From positions 1-64,000 of the forward strand of contig JANQPV010000009.1 in assembly GCA_028285305.1 (NCBI GenBank): 64,000 bases of DNA, in the 5' to 3' direction. A program made the position numbers and the translations under genes. Shown one piece after another: positions 8,706-17,500 of this stretch (the stretch's first letter is position 1; the number at the start of each line of letters is the position of its first letter). The stretch is from Alphaproteobacteria bacterium. GTDB taxonomy: Bacteria; Pseudomonadota; Alphaproteobacteria; SMXP01. The notes under the pieces are model-generated. The model did not search any database and had not been told where the DNA came from. It saw nothing but the letters and a program-made list of their open reading frames with translations.

Positions 8706-9632
8706 ATGACTGTGATGAACCGGGAAGAAGAAATCGCGCATTTGTCTCGCGTGGTCGAGGCGGCAGATTTGGACATCGAAGACGTGATCCTGCCGCGGCA
8801 CTTGCACGTTGTTTTGGGTAATATGCGATTTCACTACACGGAATGGGGTGAGCGCGGGAAGCCCGCGATCTTGTTTTTGCATGGAGGAAATCAGACGGCT
8901 CACACGTGGGATGCCGTGTGCCTTGCTCTTAGCAGGGATTTTCACTGTGTTGCTTTAGACCAGCGGGGCCATGGCGAAAGTGAGTGGTCCTACGGGCACC
9001 ACTACAGCCCGCAGGACCATGCAAAAGACATTGAGGGGTTGGTGGAGCATCTTGGTTGGAATTGGTTTGTTCTCGTCGGCATGTCCATGGGGTGTTTGAA
9101 TGGGATGCACTTCGCTGCCCGGCACTGTGGGAAGCTCGCGGGTTTTGTGGCGGTTGATGCCGGGCCGTTTGTGCAAGTTGAGGCGGCGTCCGGTATTGTC
9201 AGCTTCGTTAAAGACAATGTTGAACATGACAGTCTTGAGGACTTTGTTTCTGCCTCGCTCAAGTTCAACCCCAAACGCAGACCCGAATTGCTCCGACACA
9301 GTCTAACCCGCAGCGTTCGGCAGACCAGTGACGGAAAGTGGACTTGGAAGTCGGATCGAAGGAGGTCCCTCGATATAGCGAATATGAAAGACCTGATGAG
9401 GGAACTCGAAGATCTCGTGGATCACATGACCTGTCCGACCCTCGTCATGCGCGGTGGGGAAAGCCAAGTCTACTCCGAAAACTCAGCAGAGAGATTTGCT
9501 GGCAAGCTCGCTGATGGGCGCTGGGTGAGCGTTCCGGGTGCTGGACACACCATACAAGGAGACAATCCGAAACAATTCGTGGCGGAATTAAGGACGTTCT
9601 TGAATGAACTCGGCCGTCCGTGGGCTGCTTAA
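8706..9632 (+). CDS. Alpha/beta hydrolase
   Basis: A 308-residue cytoplasmic alpha/beta-hydrolase-fold protein. The oxyanion motif FLHGGNQTAHTWD lies at about residues 57-69, the nucleophile elbow VGMSMG puts Ser127 at the catalytic position, and GAGHTIQG near residue 283 supplies the histidine. The DQRGHGES strand motif is also present. This is the general type that cleaves C-C or ester bonds in catabolic pathways or acts as a lipase; the substrate is not evident. It is divergent from the TetR gene and almost certainly controlled by it through the shared palindrome. Confidence 0.92.
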   Translation: MTVMNREEEIAHLSRVVEAADLDIEDVILPRHLHVVLGNMRFHYTEWGERGKPAILFLHGGNQTAHTWDAVCLALSRDFHCVALDQRGHGESEWSYGHHYSPQDHAKDIEGLVEHLGWNWFVLVGMSMGCLNGMHFAARHCGKLAGFVAVDAGPFVQVEAASGIVSFVKDNVEHDSLEDFVSASLKFNPKRRPELLRHSLTRSVRQTSDGKWTWKSDRRRSLDIANMKDLMRELEDLVDHMTCPTLVMRGGESQVYSENSAERFAGKLADGRWVSVPGAGHTIQGDNPKQFVAELRTFLNELGRPWAA

Positions 9633-9658
9633 TAGTAGATGGCTCCGTATTACCGCTT

Positions 9659-10564
9659 CTAACGAAAGGCAGGCAGGACCGCCTCTGCACACAGACGTTC
9701 GTTTTCTTCCATGTGGTCCGCTGGGCAAGCTGAGTTCAGGAGAATTGTTTGAGCGCCGGCGTCGATATATTCCTTGAGGCGCGCAATGCAGTCGTCCGGA
9801 TTGCCTGCCAGCGCATACCGATGAACCAATTCGGAAAAGTCCTGATTGTATTGCTTCGACAAGCGCGTTGCCGCCATTTCGATGGCGGTCTCCCGATCCT
9901 CGTGCACCGCAAAGAAGATGAAAAGCCCAGACTTGATTGGTTCGTCTCGGTCATATTCGGCGGCAAACGTGGCAATCTGGTCTCGGCTTTCCTGCAGTTT
10001 CTCGGGCGTATACATGTAGGGCAGCCATCCGTTCCCGAAGCGCGCGCAGCGCCGCATGGCGGCTTCGCTGCGGCCGGAAATCCAAACGGGCGGTGGGGGC
10101 GACGGGCGCGGCGCAAACGAAACTCCCGGCAGATTTGTGAAAGGACCATCAAACGTTACGGTCTCTTCTGCATACAGCTTTTGTAGTATCTCAAGTGCCT
10201 CATTCGTTCGTGCGCCGCGTTCTTCGACAGGAACGCCGATCGCTTCGAATTCCTTGGCAAATTCGCCGCCCACGCCGACACCCAAGTGAAAGCGGCCGCC
10301 GGACACCAGGCTGAGTGTGGCCACTTGTTTGGCAAGGAGTGCGGGCGGATAAAGGGGAACAAGAGTGATGGCGCTGATCAGGTTGATCTTTTCTGTCGCG
10401 CCGGCTGCGGCGGCAAGCTGAATGAGGCCGTTGCCAATCGGTCCATAAAAGAACACATGCTCTCCGGTACACACGAACTCGTAGCCCAATTCCTCGGCTT
10501 TGCGCGCGTCGGCTGCTACCGAATTGATGTTTCTAAGACCTATGCCGAACTGAACCTTGCCCAT
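9659..10564 (-). CDS. LLM class oxidoreductase (F420/flavin dependent)
   Basis: A 301-residue luciferase-like TIM-barrel oxidoreductase. Family features are GIGLRNINSVAADARKAEEL at the N-terminus, LVPLYPPALLAKQVATL and SGGRFHLGVGVGGEFAKEFEA, then WISGRSEAAMRRCARFGNGW. The sequence resembles the TIGR03619-type group usually annotated as F420-dependent, though F420 use in an Alphaproteobacterium is doubtful and FMN is possible. GGGGAGAAGC directly before the ATG at 10564 sets the start, six codons inside the longest frame. It is convergent with the alpha/beta hydrolase. It may oxidise or reduce an organic substrate. Confidence 0.88.
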   Translation of the reverse strand: MGKVQFGIGLRNINSVAADARKAEELGYEFVCTGEHVFFYGPIGNGLIQLAAAAGATEKINLISAITLVPLYPPALLAKQVATLSLVSGGRFHLGVGVGGEFAKEFEAIGVPVEERGARTNEALEILQKLYAEETVTFDGPFTNLPGVSFAPRPSPPPPVWISGRSEAAMRRCARFGNGWLPYMYTPEKLQESRDQIATFAAEYDRDEPIKSGLFIFFAVHEDRETAIEMAATRLSKQYNQDFSELVHRYALAGNPDDCIARLKEYIDAGAQTILLNSACPADHMEENERLCAEAVLPAFR

Positions 10565-10590
10565 GCTTCTCCCCGATCTCACGGCGCCTG

Positions 10591-11553
10591 CTAATGGGGA
10601 GAAAAGTAGACCTCCGGGGCGGCGAAGTCGATGGCAAAATCCATGGACTTAAAGAAGTTGGCGCTGAAATACATGAACGGCTTTTCCGTTCGGTCTATAA
10701 GTTTCAAGGGCGGCGTATCGACGATCAAAATAGGTGTTGTCCATCGCTTTCTGCCGACGATTATGGATTGGTCAAGAATCTGAGCTTTGGGCTCAAAGGT
10801 GCCAACCGCGCCATCAATCTCCCATTGTTTTTGCAGCTTGCTGTAGGTGTTGCCATACCCTAGATGTCTGGCCCCCGCCCAATTTATGATGGGTACGGAA
10901 GAGCCGAGATCGAGGAGCGCCTCGACGCTTTCCCGATCAACAATCCGGGTGGCACGCACGACGGATTCGGTGACAAAGGTGGTCTTGAAAAATATGAAAG
11001 GGTAGTCGGTAAGGGTTTCGTCACGATAGGCTTTCATTCTGCGCCACTTCGCGAACTTTGCCCTGGTTTCGTTGGATGAGGGCATCAGAGTCAGCGTATT
11101 CGTTCGGGTTTGGAAATGTGCGATACGTCCTTCAAAGAAATCCAAGCTCAGAATGCCTTCCCAAGGCTTTTCTTCTTGAGCGGAAGGCATCACGGCGACT
11201 TGGACAGGCCTTATCTCAATCTCACCGACTTTGATACTTTTGAGCATGACGCGGGGAAAGAGTCCGCTTTCGGCGATTCCGTGAATGCGAAGTGAGACGT
11301 CCGAGTTTACTGATGTTTTCAGTTTTTGGTGGAGTTCGTCTGTGAGGACAGAGGTTGTTGCTCCGGTATCTATTAAGAACGGAAAGGGGCCTTGTCCGTC
11401 TACGAATGTGTCGACGACAAACAATCCGTCAGCGGTTCTTGTATAAGCGATACGCGTTTCTGTTTCGTTTGCCTGGGTGGAGGGCAATATCACTAAGAAA
11501 ACAAACAGACCTAACGCCCAAAGCTTGGTTGACTTCCTGAGCCTGTTGATCAT
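10591..11553 (-). CDS. Exported retropepsin-like aspartic protease, two lobes
   Basis: A 320-residue protein beginning with an N-terminal hydrophobic signal (KLWALGLFVFLVILPSTQA). The mature part has two candidate aspartic-protease motifs: FLIDTGATTSVL with Asp62, and ALLDLGSSVPI with Asp215. Two DxG motifs in one chain resemble the bilobal pepsin layout, whereas most bacterial homologs have one lobe and dimerise. The second motif has Leu where Thr/Ser is usual, so this half may be degenerate. AAAGGAG precedes the ATG at 11553. It likely acts in the periplasm or at the membrane. A second aspartic protease lies at 16321. Confidence 0.85.
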   Translation of the reverse strand: MINRLRKSTKLWALGLFVFLVILPSTQANETETRIAYTRTADGLFVVDTFVDGQGPFPFLIDTGATTSVLTDELHQKLKTSVNSDVSLRIHGIAESGLFPRVMLKSIKVGEIEIRPVQVAVMPSAQEEKPWEGILSLDFFEGRIAHFQTRTNTLTLMPSSNETRAKFAKWRRMKAYRDETLTDYPFIFFKTTFVTESVVRATRIVDRESVEALLDLGSSVPIINWAGARHLGYGNTYSKLQKQWEIDGAVGTFEPKAQILDQSIIVGRKRWTTPILIVDTPPLKLIDRTEKPFMYFSANFFKSMDFAIDFAAPEVYFSPH

Positions 11554-11786
11554 GCCCGACTCCTTTTGTACGAGAAGCTCCCAGCGTTTCCAGACTTTAA
11601 TCCAGCCAGTTTCGACCATTGAAGTTGACGAGGCGCCGCAGAGAGTTGAGTTATGAAGCGACTGCTACACACTTGGATACCTTATCACCGCTGCCTATAG
11701 ACGCAAGGGTGATCTATGGGAGGATGGGATTGTGCACGAAGATTTGAAGGAACGGCGGGCGCTGACGACCGGTCAGCAACATTGTC

Positions 11787-12017
11787 CTAATGCTGACGGA
11801 GACTTTGTAAAAAGTGGCGTCCTGAACGGGTGAGCCTCACGCAGTTGGTCCCGTTATCGTTCCGTGTTCGCTCCACAAAGCCCGCATCAAGCGCGTCTTC
11901 CCAGATGGAGAGCCTTGGGCAAGACGTTTTCCAAGCGTCCATCACGTCCTCGTAAGGGCGAGGCTCGGACAGAAACTCAAGAAAATCCAGGGTCAAAGCC
12001 TCATTGGACAGGCGCAT
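11787..12017 (-). CDS. Small winged-helix-like protein
   Basis: A 76-residue protein whose layout suggests a small winged helix: helices EALTLDFLEFLSEPRPYEDVMDAWK and RLSIWEDALDAGFVERT, then a hairpin TNCVRLTRSGRHFLQSL. The end is typical of MarR/winged-helix folds. I chose the ATG at 12017, with GAAAGGAT upstream, over a TTG at 12068. It follows the phosphomannomutase gene on the same strand by 96 bp. A DNA-binding role is inferred from shape only. Confidence 0.6.
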   Translation of the reverse strand: MRLSNEALTLDFLEFLSEPRPYEDVMDAWKTSCPRLSIWEDALDAGFVERTRNDNGTNCVRLTRSGRHFLQSLRQH

Positions 12018-12113
12018 AAGCCACGATCCTTTCGACACATTCCGTCTATGGTAGTTGAACTCCTGCAAGAGGTAAACGGAGATGATCCGTCTCTTGAGGC
12101 TGGATTGGACAAT

Positions 12114-13613
12114 CTAAAGCTTCTGATCGTAGTCGCCCACTTCGGGGATTTGAGACAGACGCCCATCAATATCCGCGAACATCGCGCGCATATTCTCTTC
12201 TGACGTCGGGCTTTCGACCACGACAACCAGACCCGGCACATTAGATGAAGCGCGCACGAGGCCCCAGGTGCCGTCTTCAAGGATGATGCGCACGCCGTTC
12301 ACGGTCACCAACTGCCTGATGGGCTGACCGATGATCTGTTCACCGGCTTTTTCCGCCTGCTGATAGGCCTGAACGACTTGCTCGACGACTGCATATTTCT
12401 TTTCGTCGGGGCAAAAGGGCGACATGGTAGGAGAGCCCCAGGTCTTGGGCAGGGCCTCGCGCAGATCCGCCATGCTCTTGTCCGGATTGCGATCCAGCAT
12501 ATCGAGAATGGCGATGGCCGACACCAGGCCGTCGTCGTAGCCGCGGCCAATAGGCGGATTGAAGAAATAGTGGCCGCTTTTTTCGAAACCGACAAGGGCG
12601 TTCAAATCGTGCGCCCGCCGCTTGATATAGGAATGGCCGGTCTTCCAATAGTCCGTCTTCGCACCGTTTTCCAGGAGGACGGGATCTGTTAAGTAGAGTC
12701 CAGTGGATTTCACATCGACCACAAACTGGGCGTTCTCATGGCGCGCCGACAAATCGCGCGCGAGCATAACGCCCACTTTGTCTGCAAAGATTTCTTCGCC
12801 TGTATTGTCGACGACACCGCAACGGTCGCCGTCGCCGTCAAAGGCGAGGCCCACATCCGCGTTATTGCTTAAAACAGCATCGCGCAGTGCGTGCAACATC
12901 TCCATATCTTCCGGGTTCGGATTGTGATTGGGGAAGCTGTGATCGAGGTCGCAGTTCAAAGGAACAACCTCCGCGCCGACCCCTTCCAGGACTTGGGGCG
13001 CAAACGCCCCGGCGGTGCCATTGCCGCAAGCGGCAACAATCTTGATCTTGTTCTCAAGTTTCGGCCGATCCGTCAGATCACGGATATATTGGTCTGCTAT
13101 GTCTGATACAAAAGTGTAGGTTCCGCCCTGACGGGCTTGTCCTGTATTGTTTAGGACTGTTTTCTTCAGGCGGCTCATTTCATCGGGACCAAATGTGAGT
13201 GGCCGCTGGGCGCCCATCTTAACACCGGTCCAACCATTGGCATTGTGGCTCGCGGTGACCATGGCCACACAGGGCACATCGAGAGCAAACTGAGAGAAGT
13301 ATGCGACCGGCGATAGAGCCAGGCCTATATCATGGACCTCGCAGCCGGCATTCATAAGGCCGACGATAAGTGCCTGTTTGATGGAGCCACTATAAGAGCG
13401 GAAGTCATGGCCCACCGCGATGGCCGGCCGTACGCCCAAGTCGTGAATGACGTTGCCCAGGCCAAATCCCAAAGCCTGGATCCCCATCAGATTGATTTCT
13501 TTTTCGAAAAGCCAGCGGGCGTCGTACTCGCGAAACCCCGTCGGCTTAACGAGCGGGGTTATTTCGTAAGCATGGGTGTTCGGAGAAAGGTCGGCGACGG
13601 GCTTGGGAAACAT
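12114..13613 (-). CDS. Phosphomannomutase/phosphoglucomutase
   Basis: A 499-residue alpha-D-phosphohexomutase interconverting hexose 1- and 6-phosphates, feeding GDP-mannose and UDP-glucose sugars for the envelope. The four functional loops are visible: the phosphoserine loop MVTASHNANGWTG with Ser122, the metal loop FDGDGDRCG near residue 258, the sugar loop GFEKSGHYFF, and the phosphate loop VRASSNVPG near the C-terminus. Length fits the AlgC/ManB-type dual-specificity group. CGGAG lies a few bases before the ATG at 13613. A small winged-helix-like gene follows on the same strand. Confidence 0.95.
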   Translation of the reverse strand: MFPKPVADLSPNTHAYEITPLVKPTGFREYDARWLFEKEINLMGIQALGFGLGNVIHDLGVRPAIAVGHDFRSYSGSIKQALIVGLMNAGCEVHDIGLALSPVAYFSQFALDVPCVAMVTASHNANGWTGVKMGAQRPLTFGPDEMSRLKKTVLNNTGQARQGGTYTFVSDIADQYIRDLTDRPKLENKIKIVAACGNGTAGAFAPQVLEGVGAEVVPLNCDLDHSFPNHNPNPEDMEMLHALRDAVLSNNADVGLAFDGDGDRCGVVDNTGEEIFADKVGVMLARDLSARHENAQFVVDVKSTGLYLTDPVLLENGAKTDYWKTGHSYIKRRAHDLNALVGFEKSGHYFFNPPIGRGYDDGLVSAIAILDMLDRNPDKSMADLREALPKTWGSPTMSPFCPDEKKYAVVEQVVQAYQQAEKAGEQIIGQPIRQLVTVNGVRIILEDGTWGLVRASSNVPGLVVVVESPTSEENMRAMFADIDGRLSQIPEVGDYDQKL

Positions 13614-13832
13614 ACGGGAACTCCGGTTTAGTGGGGATTTTCGGGACTCTAAGAAAGAGGAGTTGAGAAATGATTAGGGATAACGGGCCTTTAACGAGCC
13701 CGATTAAGGGCAGACCATGACGACATTGTGATCCTGTCCGCAGCGCTCTGCTCGTTCAGGTGCGGCATTCTTGACATTCCCTCACCGCCATGCAGGTTCA
13801 ACCGCACTGATCTTGATGAACGGAAATCGCGC

Positions 13833-14270
13833 ATGCCTGAACTGACACTGCAAAGAGAGTTAGACGTGCCTGTCGACAGAGCTTGGTCGGTCTTTTCCAA
13901 TTTCGGCGGCTTTCGCGACTGGGCGTTGGGTGGGACCGGGTCTCTCGAAGTCAAAGGCGAACAGGGGCCTGGCATGATTCGTCTGATCGAGGTGGAGGGC
14001 ATGGGCACGATCGGTGAGCAGCTCAAATACCTCGACCATCAATCCCGTAAACTCGGCTATGAATTGGTGGAAGGACAACCGATCGGTATGGCCGAGTATA
14101 AAGCTGATATCGCGTTTGAGGATTTGGGTGGAGGCCGGTGCAAAATCAATTGGTCGGGCGCTTATACCGCTGCGGACGGCTTTAGCGACGAAGAAGTTGG
14201 AGAGAACTTGCGCGGCTCTTGGGAGGGCATGTCGGCCTCGCTTGAGGCCTATGTGAAAGTGCAGGGCTAA
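13833..14270 (+). CDS. SRPBCC family protein
   Basis: A 145-residue START/SRPBCC-fold protein: LQRELDVPVDRAWSVFSNFG at the start and GGTGSLEVKGEQGPGMIRLI in the middle, then a beta-strand/long-helix end (GENLRGSWEGMSASLEAYVK). Such proteins bind hydrophobic ligands and sometimes act as cyclases. The ATG at 13833 begins the conserved fold; a longer frame from 13728 has no homologous look. A crotonase gene follows after 20 bp and then an acyl-CoA dehydrogenase, so it probably belongs to an acyl-CoA operon as a ligand-binding helper. Confidence 0.85.
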   Translation: MPELTLQRELDVPVDRAWSVFSNFGGFRDWALGGTGSLEVKGEQGPGMIRLIEVEGMGTIGEQLKYLDHQSRKLGYELVEGQPIGMAEYKADIAFEDLGGGRCKINWSGAYTAADGFSDEEVGENLRGSWEGMSASLEAYVKVQG

Positions 14271-14290
14271 ACGAACAGAAAGGCAAAAGA

Positions 14291-15031
14291 ATGTCCGACC
14301 TTGTACTGAGGGAAGATCGCGACGGGATCGCGTATCTGACGCTAAACCGTCCGGAAAAGTTGAACGCGCTGACGGTCGCGCTCTTTAAAGAGCTCGATGG
14401 TCACGTTGAACAGCTCGAAGGTCAGACCGGCGAAATCGGCGTGATTGTCCTCAAAGGGGCAGGCAAGTGTTTTTCCGCCGGACACGATCTGGGCGATATC
14501 GCTTCGGGTGAACAGATGCCGCGTCCGAACTATCAGTCTCACGTGATCGAGCGATTGGCGAATTTGCCTCAACCTGTGATCACCGCCGTGCACAGTCATT
14601 GCTATACCGGTGCGTTGGAGCTGGCCCTTGCGGGCGATATCATCCTAGCGAGCGACAACGCTAAATTTGCCGACACCCACGCGCGTTGGGCGCTGACACC
14701 CGTCTGGGGGATGAGTCAAAGATTGCCGCGGCGGATCGGTCAAGCCAAGTCCGCTGAGATGATGTTCACGGCAAAGACCATATCAGGACAGGAAGCCGAA
14801 CAGTTGGGGTTGGCGAATACTTGCTATCCTGAAGAGACATTCGAGGCGGATGTAGAGGCCTTTTGCCGCACTGTCCTTGAAAACTCCTGGTTTTCCTTGC
14901 GGGCCAACAAAAAGCTTCTTCTGGAGACCGATGGCATGGCCTTGGGCGACGGCTTGTCGCACGAAATCTATTACAACGAAGGGCGCGGACCGGATATGCA
15001 GGAGCGCATTAGCAAGTTCTTGAAGAAATGA
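14291..15031 (+). CDS. Crotonase family (enoyl-CoA hydratase/isomerase)
   Basis: A 246-residue crotonase-fold protein. The oxyanion-hole motif FSAGHDLGDIA lies at about residues 62-72 and HCYTGALELALAGD at about 103-116. By eye, the first catalytic glutamate of enoyl-CoA hydratase is present (ALEL), but the second region reads FADTHARWALTP where FxxPE is usual, so the second glutamate appears replaced. It may be an isomerase, hydrolase or other crotonase activity. AAAGGC precedes the ATG. It overlaps the downstream dehydrogenase by 4 bp (ATGA), indicating translational coupling. Confidence 0.9.
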   Translation: MSDLVLREDRDGIAYLTLNRPEKLNALTVALFKELDGHVEQLEGQTGEIGVIVLKGAGKCFSAGHDLGDIASGEQMPRPNYQSHVIERLANLPQPVITAVHSHCYTGALELALAGDIILASDNAKFADTHARWALTPVWGMSQRLPRRIGQAKSAEMMFTAKTISGQEAEQLGLANTCYPEETFEADVEAFCRTVLENSWFSLRANKKLLLETDGMALGDGLSHEIYYNEGRGPDMQERISKFLKK

Positions 15032-16215
15032 GCGATTTAAAGCAGTTTACGGAAGAAGTTCGTGAGTTCTTGAAGGATGCTCTGACGCCGGAGTTACGCA
15101 GGGCCGGCCAGTTGTGTGCGGGGATCTATGCGGATAAGCCCGTGGCGCTTGAGTGGCACCAGATCCTCTACAAACAAGGCTGGATCACGCCCACATGGCC
15201 TCTTGAATATGGCGGCACAGGGTGGTCCTTGGAGCAGCTCGGCATTTTTGAGCGGGAGCTTACGCTGGCTTCCGCGCCGCCTCTTACGCCCAATGCGACA
15301 CGTATGGTGGGACCAGTGGTCATAGCGTTTGGTACGGATGAGCAGAAAGAGCAGTATTTGCCGCGCATCCGGTCGGGGGAAGATTGGTGGGCGCAAGGAT
15401 ATTCCGAGCCCGGGGCCGGGTCGGACTTAGCGTCGTTGCAATGCAAAGCGGAGCGGGACGGGGATCACTATGTGATCAACGGGTCGAAAATCTGGACGAC
15501 CCACGCGCATTTTTCCAACAAGATATTCTGCTTGGTGCGGACGGACAACTCGGGCAAGCCGCAACAGGGGATCACTTTTTTGCTTTTTGATCTCGACACG
15601 CCGGGGATCGATATTCAGCCCCTTATCTCGATTTCCGGTGACCATGAACTCAATCAGGTCTTCTTTGATAATGTTCGTGTGCCTATAAGTAGTCTCTTGG
15701 GGGAAGAGAACGACGGTTGGACGGTTGCCAAATATCTTTTGCAGCATGAAAGGGGCGGGCGCTACGCAACCCGTCTTGGCGTAAAGCTGGATCAGCTCAA
15801 AACCTTTACGGCGCAGGAACCGGACGGGCAGGGTGTGGCGCTTGCCCAAAATACGGATTATGCGCGCAAGCTGGCACAGGCGGGAATCCAGTTGGAGGTC
15901 CTTGGTGCTTTTGAACAGAAGCTGTTTTCGGCTCTCAGTGCGGGCGAGACGACAGGGTCCTTGTCCTCGATGTTGAAAGTGCGGGGGACGGAACTGAGGC
16001 AGCTGGTAACTGAACTCACCATTGAGGCGGCTGCCTACTATGGATTGCCCTACCAGCCTGAAGCGCTTGCCTATGGCAGCAATGTGAGCGCGATCGGGCC
16101 AGACGATATGCTCACAGCGATGCCGCAATATCTCAACGACCGGGCGGCCTCCATCTATGCGGGGTCCAATGAGATTCAGCGGAATATCATGGCGAAAGCG
16201 GTGTTGGGGTTGTGA
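15028..16215 (+). CDS. Acyl-CoA dehydrogenase, FadE/PimC-like
   Basis: A 395-residue FAD-dependent acyl-CoA dehydrogenase catalysing alpha,beta-desaturation. Signatures: EYGGTGWSLEQLGIFEREL, the FAD/substrate motif QGYSEPGAGSDLASLQ, WTTHAHFSNKIFCLVRT, and the end IYAGSNEIQRNIMAKAVLGL. The usual MCAD-type glutamate (YEG) is Ala here (YAG), while HERGG near residue 246 supplies a glutamate at the isovaleryl-CoA-dehydrogenase position. That pattern is shared with three paralogs in this window. It overlaps the upstream crotonase and is followed by a palindromic repeat rather than another gene. Confidence 0.95.
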   Translation: MSDLKQFTEEVREFLKDALTPELRRAGQLCAGIYADKPVALEWHQILYKQGWITPTWPLEYGGTGWSLEQLGIFERELTLASAPPLTPNATRMVGPVVIAFGTDEQKEQYLPRIRSGEDWWAQGYSEPGAGSDLASLQCKAERDGDHYVINGSKIWTTHAHFSNKIFCLVRTDNSGKPQQGITFLLFDLDTPGIDIQPLISISGDHELNQVFFDNVRVPISSLLGEENDGWTVAKYLLQHERGGRYATRLGVKLDQLKTFTAQEPDGQGVALAQNTDYARKLAQAGIQLEVLGAFEQKLFSALSAGETTGSLSSMLKVRGTELRQLVTELTIEAAAYYGLPYQPEALAYGSNVSAIGPDDMLTAMPQYLNDRAASIYAGSNEIQRNIMAKAVLGL

Positions 16216-16222
16216 GGCGCAC

Positions 16223-16319
16223 CGTCATTGCGAGCCGCCGTTAGGCGGCGTGGCAATCTAGGGCAATGAACGCAGGACTAACCATCCTGGTCAGCAGCTT
16301 GCGCGGCTTCGCGATGACG
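16223..16319. repeat. Dispersed palindromic repeat, copy 1
   Basis: Begins CGTCATTGCGAG (16223-16234) and ends TTCGCGATGACG (16308-16319), which are near inverse complements. An internal hairpin GCCGCC-gtta-GGCGGC (16234-16249) and GGCAATCTAGGGC follow the left end. It lies between convergent genes. Elements of this layout are common in Alphaproteobacteria as dispersed intergenic repeats. Two more copies are at 19135 and 28160. Confidence 0.75.
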
Positions 16320-16320
16320 G

Positions 16321-17037
16321 TCATTGCTTCATCACCAAAACTTCGCGGCTCATGGAAAAAGTGCTCAGCTTGCCGAGGAACGACATGCCGAGAAGTGGGT
16401 CGCCCAAACCTTCTTTGATGACTGCGCCGGAAACGTTCCGCACAACGATATCGCCGATCTTGATCTGCTTGATCATGATGGGCGCCACATGAATCACTCC
16501 GTTGGCGGTTGAGACGGGCCGGTTGTATTTGAGATCCTTTAGCTTGATTCCAATCCGTTGGGCGTCTTTTGGTGAGAGCGCCACGTGGGTCGCGCCTGTA
16601 TCAACCAGGAAATTGATGTGCGCGCGGTTCACAAGAGCTCTCACTTCGAAATGGCCATTTCTGCCGGCCCGCAACTGTACCTTGCCCGGCTCCTTTTTCC
16701 TTTTGTCGGTGGACGGCAGAAGCTTATCGGATTTTACCAGATCGGCGGAGTACGCACTCGCGATTTCTGTCAGGTCGTCTTGGAATGTCAGGGAAAGGAA
16801 CACCACCGACATCACCCCCATCCAAATGAATACTTGTCTTGTGGAGACACGGACAGCGCTTTTGAATCCCAGGCTAGATCCGGCTAGAATTGCGGCCAGG
16901 ACAATGGCGGCGAACATGATCCTTGCGGAGGAGCCTTCGTTCGCAAGCGTTTGAGGAAAGGCCCAAAGGAGCGCTAGAATGACCACACCAAACGCAAGCG
17001 AAGCCGCCCCTATGGCAACACCGTTTTGTTGTCCCAA
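16321..17037 (-). CDS. Membrane-anchored TIGR02281-type aspartic protease
   Basis: A 238-residue protein with three N-terminal membrane segments (about residues 8-28, 38-57 and 68-85). A periplasmic retropepsin domain follows, with the catalytic motif FLVDTGATHVALSPKDAQRI (Asp146), an ADG-like stretch STANGVIHVAPI and the closing GDPLLGMSFLGKL. This is the clan AA family TIGR02281, typically single-lobed and dimeric. Its substrate is unknown. The neighbour upstream on the same strand is a DUF1289 protein, an association I recall from other Alphaproteobacteria. It is convergent with an acyl-CoA dehydrogenase. Confidence 0.92.
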   Translation of the reverse strand: MGQQNGVAIGAASLAFGVVILALLWAFPQTLANEGSSARIMFAAIVLAAILAGSSLGFKSAVRVSTRQVFIWMGVMSVVFLSLTFQDDLTEIASAYSADLVKSDKLLPSTDKRKKEPGKVQLRAGRNGHFEVRALVNRAHINFLVDTGATHVALSPKDAQRIGIKLKDLKYNRPVSTANGVIHVAPIMIKQIKIGDIVVRNVSGAVIKEGLGDPLLGMSFLGKLSTFSMSREVLVMKQ

Positions 17038-17118
17038 GACCGCCTCCTCTCAAGAGCTGCTGGTGGCAACGTAACTCAGGGGGTTTTAGAAACGGTTCGT
17101 AAACGTGGTTAAGCGCGC

Positions 17119-17376
17119 TTAAGACTCGGTGCGAGTGTGTCGGTAAGCTTGGCGGCGGGCGCGGGCTTTTTCGAGAAGGGCGGCGTCGCCGAACTGTGCT
17201 TCCCGTTCCGGCAAGGCGGCCAGGACCTCTCGCCTCTCCTCCAAACTCATGCCGCCCCAGCCGGCGATCTCTTTGAGCGTACGAAAGCAGCCTTCACAAT
17301 ATCCTGATCTGCCGTTGACGCGGCAAACAGCAAGGCAAGGCGAAGCATCGGGTTCCGGGGTTGGGAGGTCTGTCAT
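17119..17376 (-). CDS. DUF1289 cysteine-motif protein
   Basis: An 85-residue protein matching DUF1289 (YdhL-like). The conserved cysteines are SPCLAVCRV (C-x3-C) and GYCEGCFRTLKEI (C-x2-C), with W and MS in AGWGGMSLEERREVL; the four cysteines probably bind a metal or Fe-S centre. The C-terminus is highly basic (ARARRQAYRHTRTES). The start at 17376 (MTDLP) fits the family better than a further upstream ATG at 17427, but neither has a clear ribosome site. The function is unknown. The TIGR02281 protease gene lies 81 bp downstream. Confidence 0.85.
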   Translation of the reverse strand: MTDLPTPEPDASPCLAVCRVNGRSGYCEGCFRTLKEIAGWGGMSLEERREVLAALPEREAQFGDAALLEKARARRQAYRHTRTES

Positions 17377-17500
17377 GGGGTGTGCGCATAACCGATTGAG
17401 GTCCCAATTGCAAATAGGGGCTTGCATTTGAATGGACTGAATCTAGGCTCCGTCCACCAGTTATGGTTAACGCCTGTAAGCGAACGAGGAGATCCCGAAC

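Noticed and set aside
13670-13720. 16-codon frame with AGAGGAG upstream, before the SRPBCC operon
   Set aside because: It has a good ribosome site and could be a leader peptide, but there is no regulatory-codon run or paired hairpin to support attenuation.
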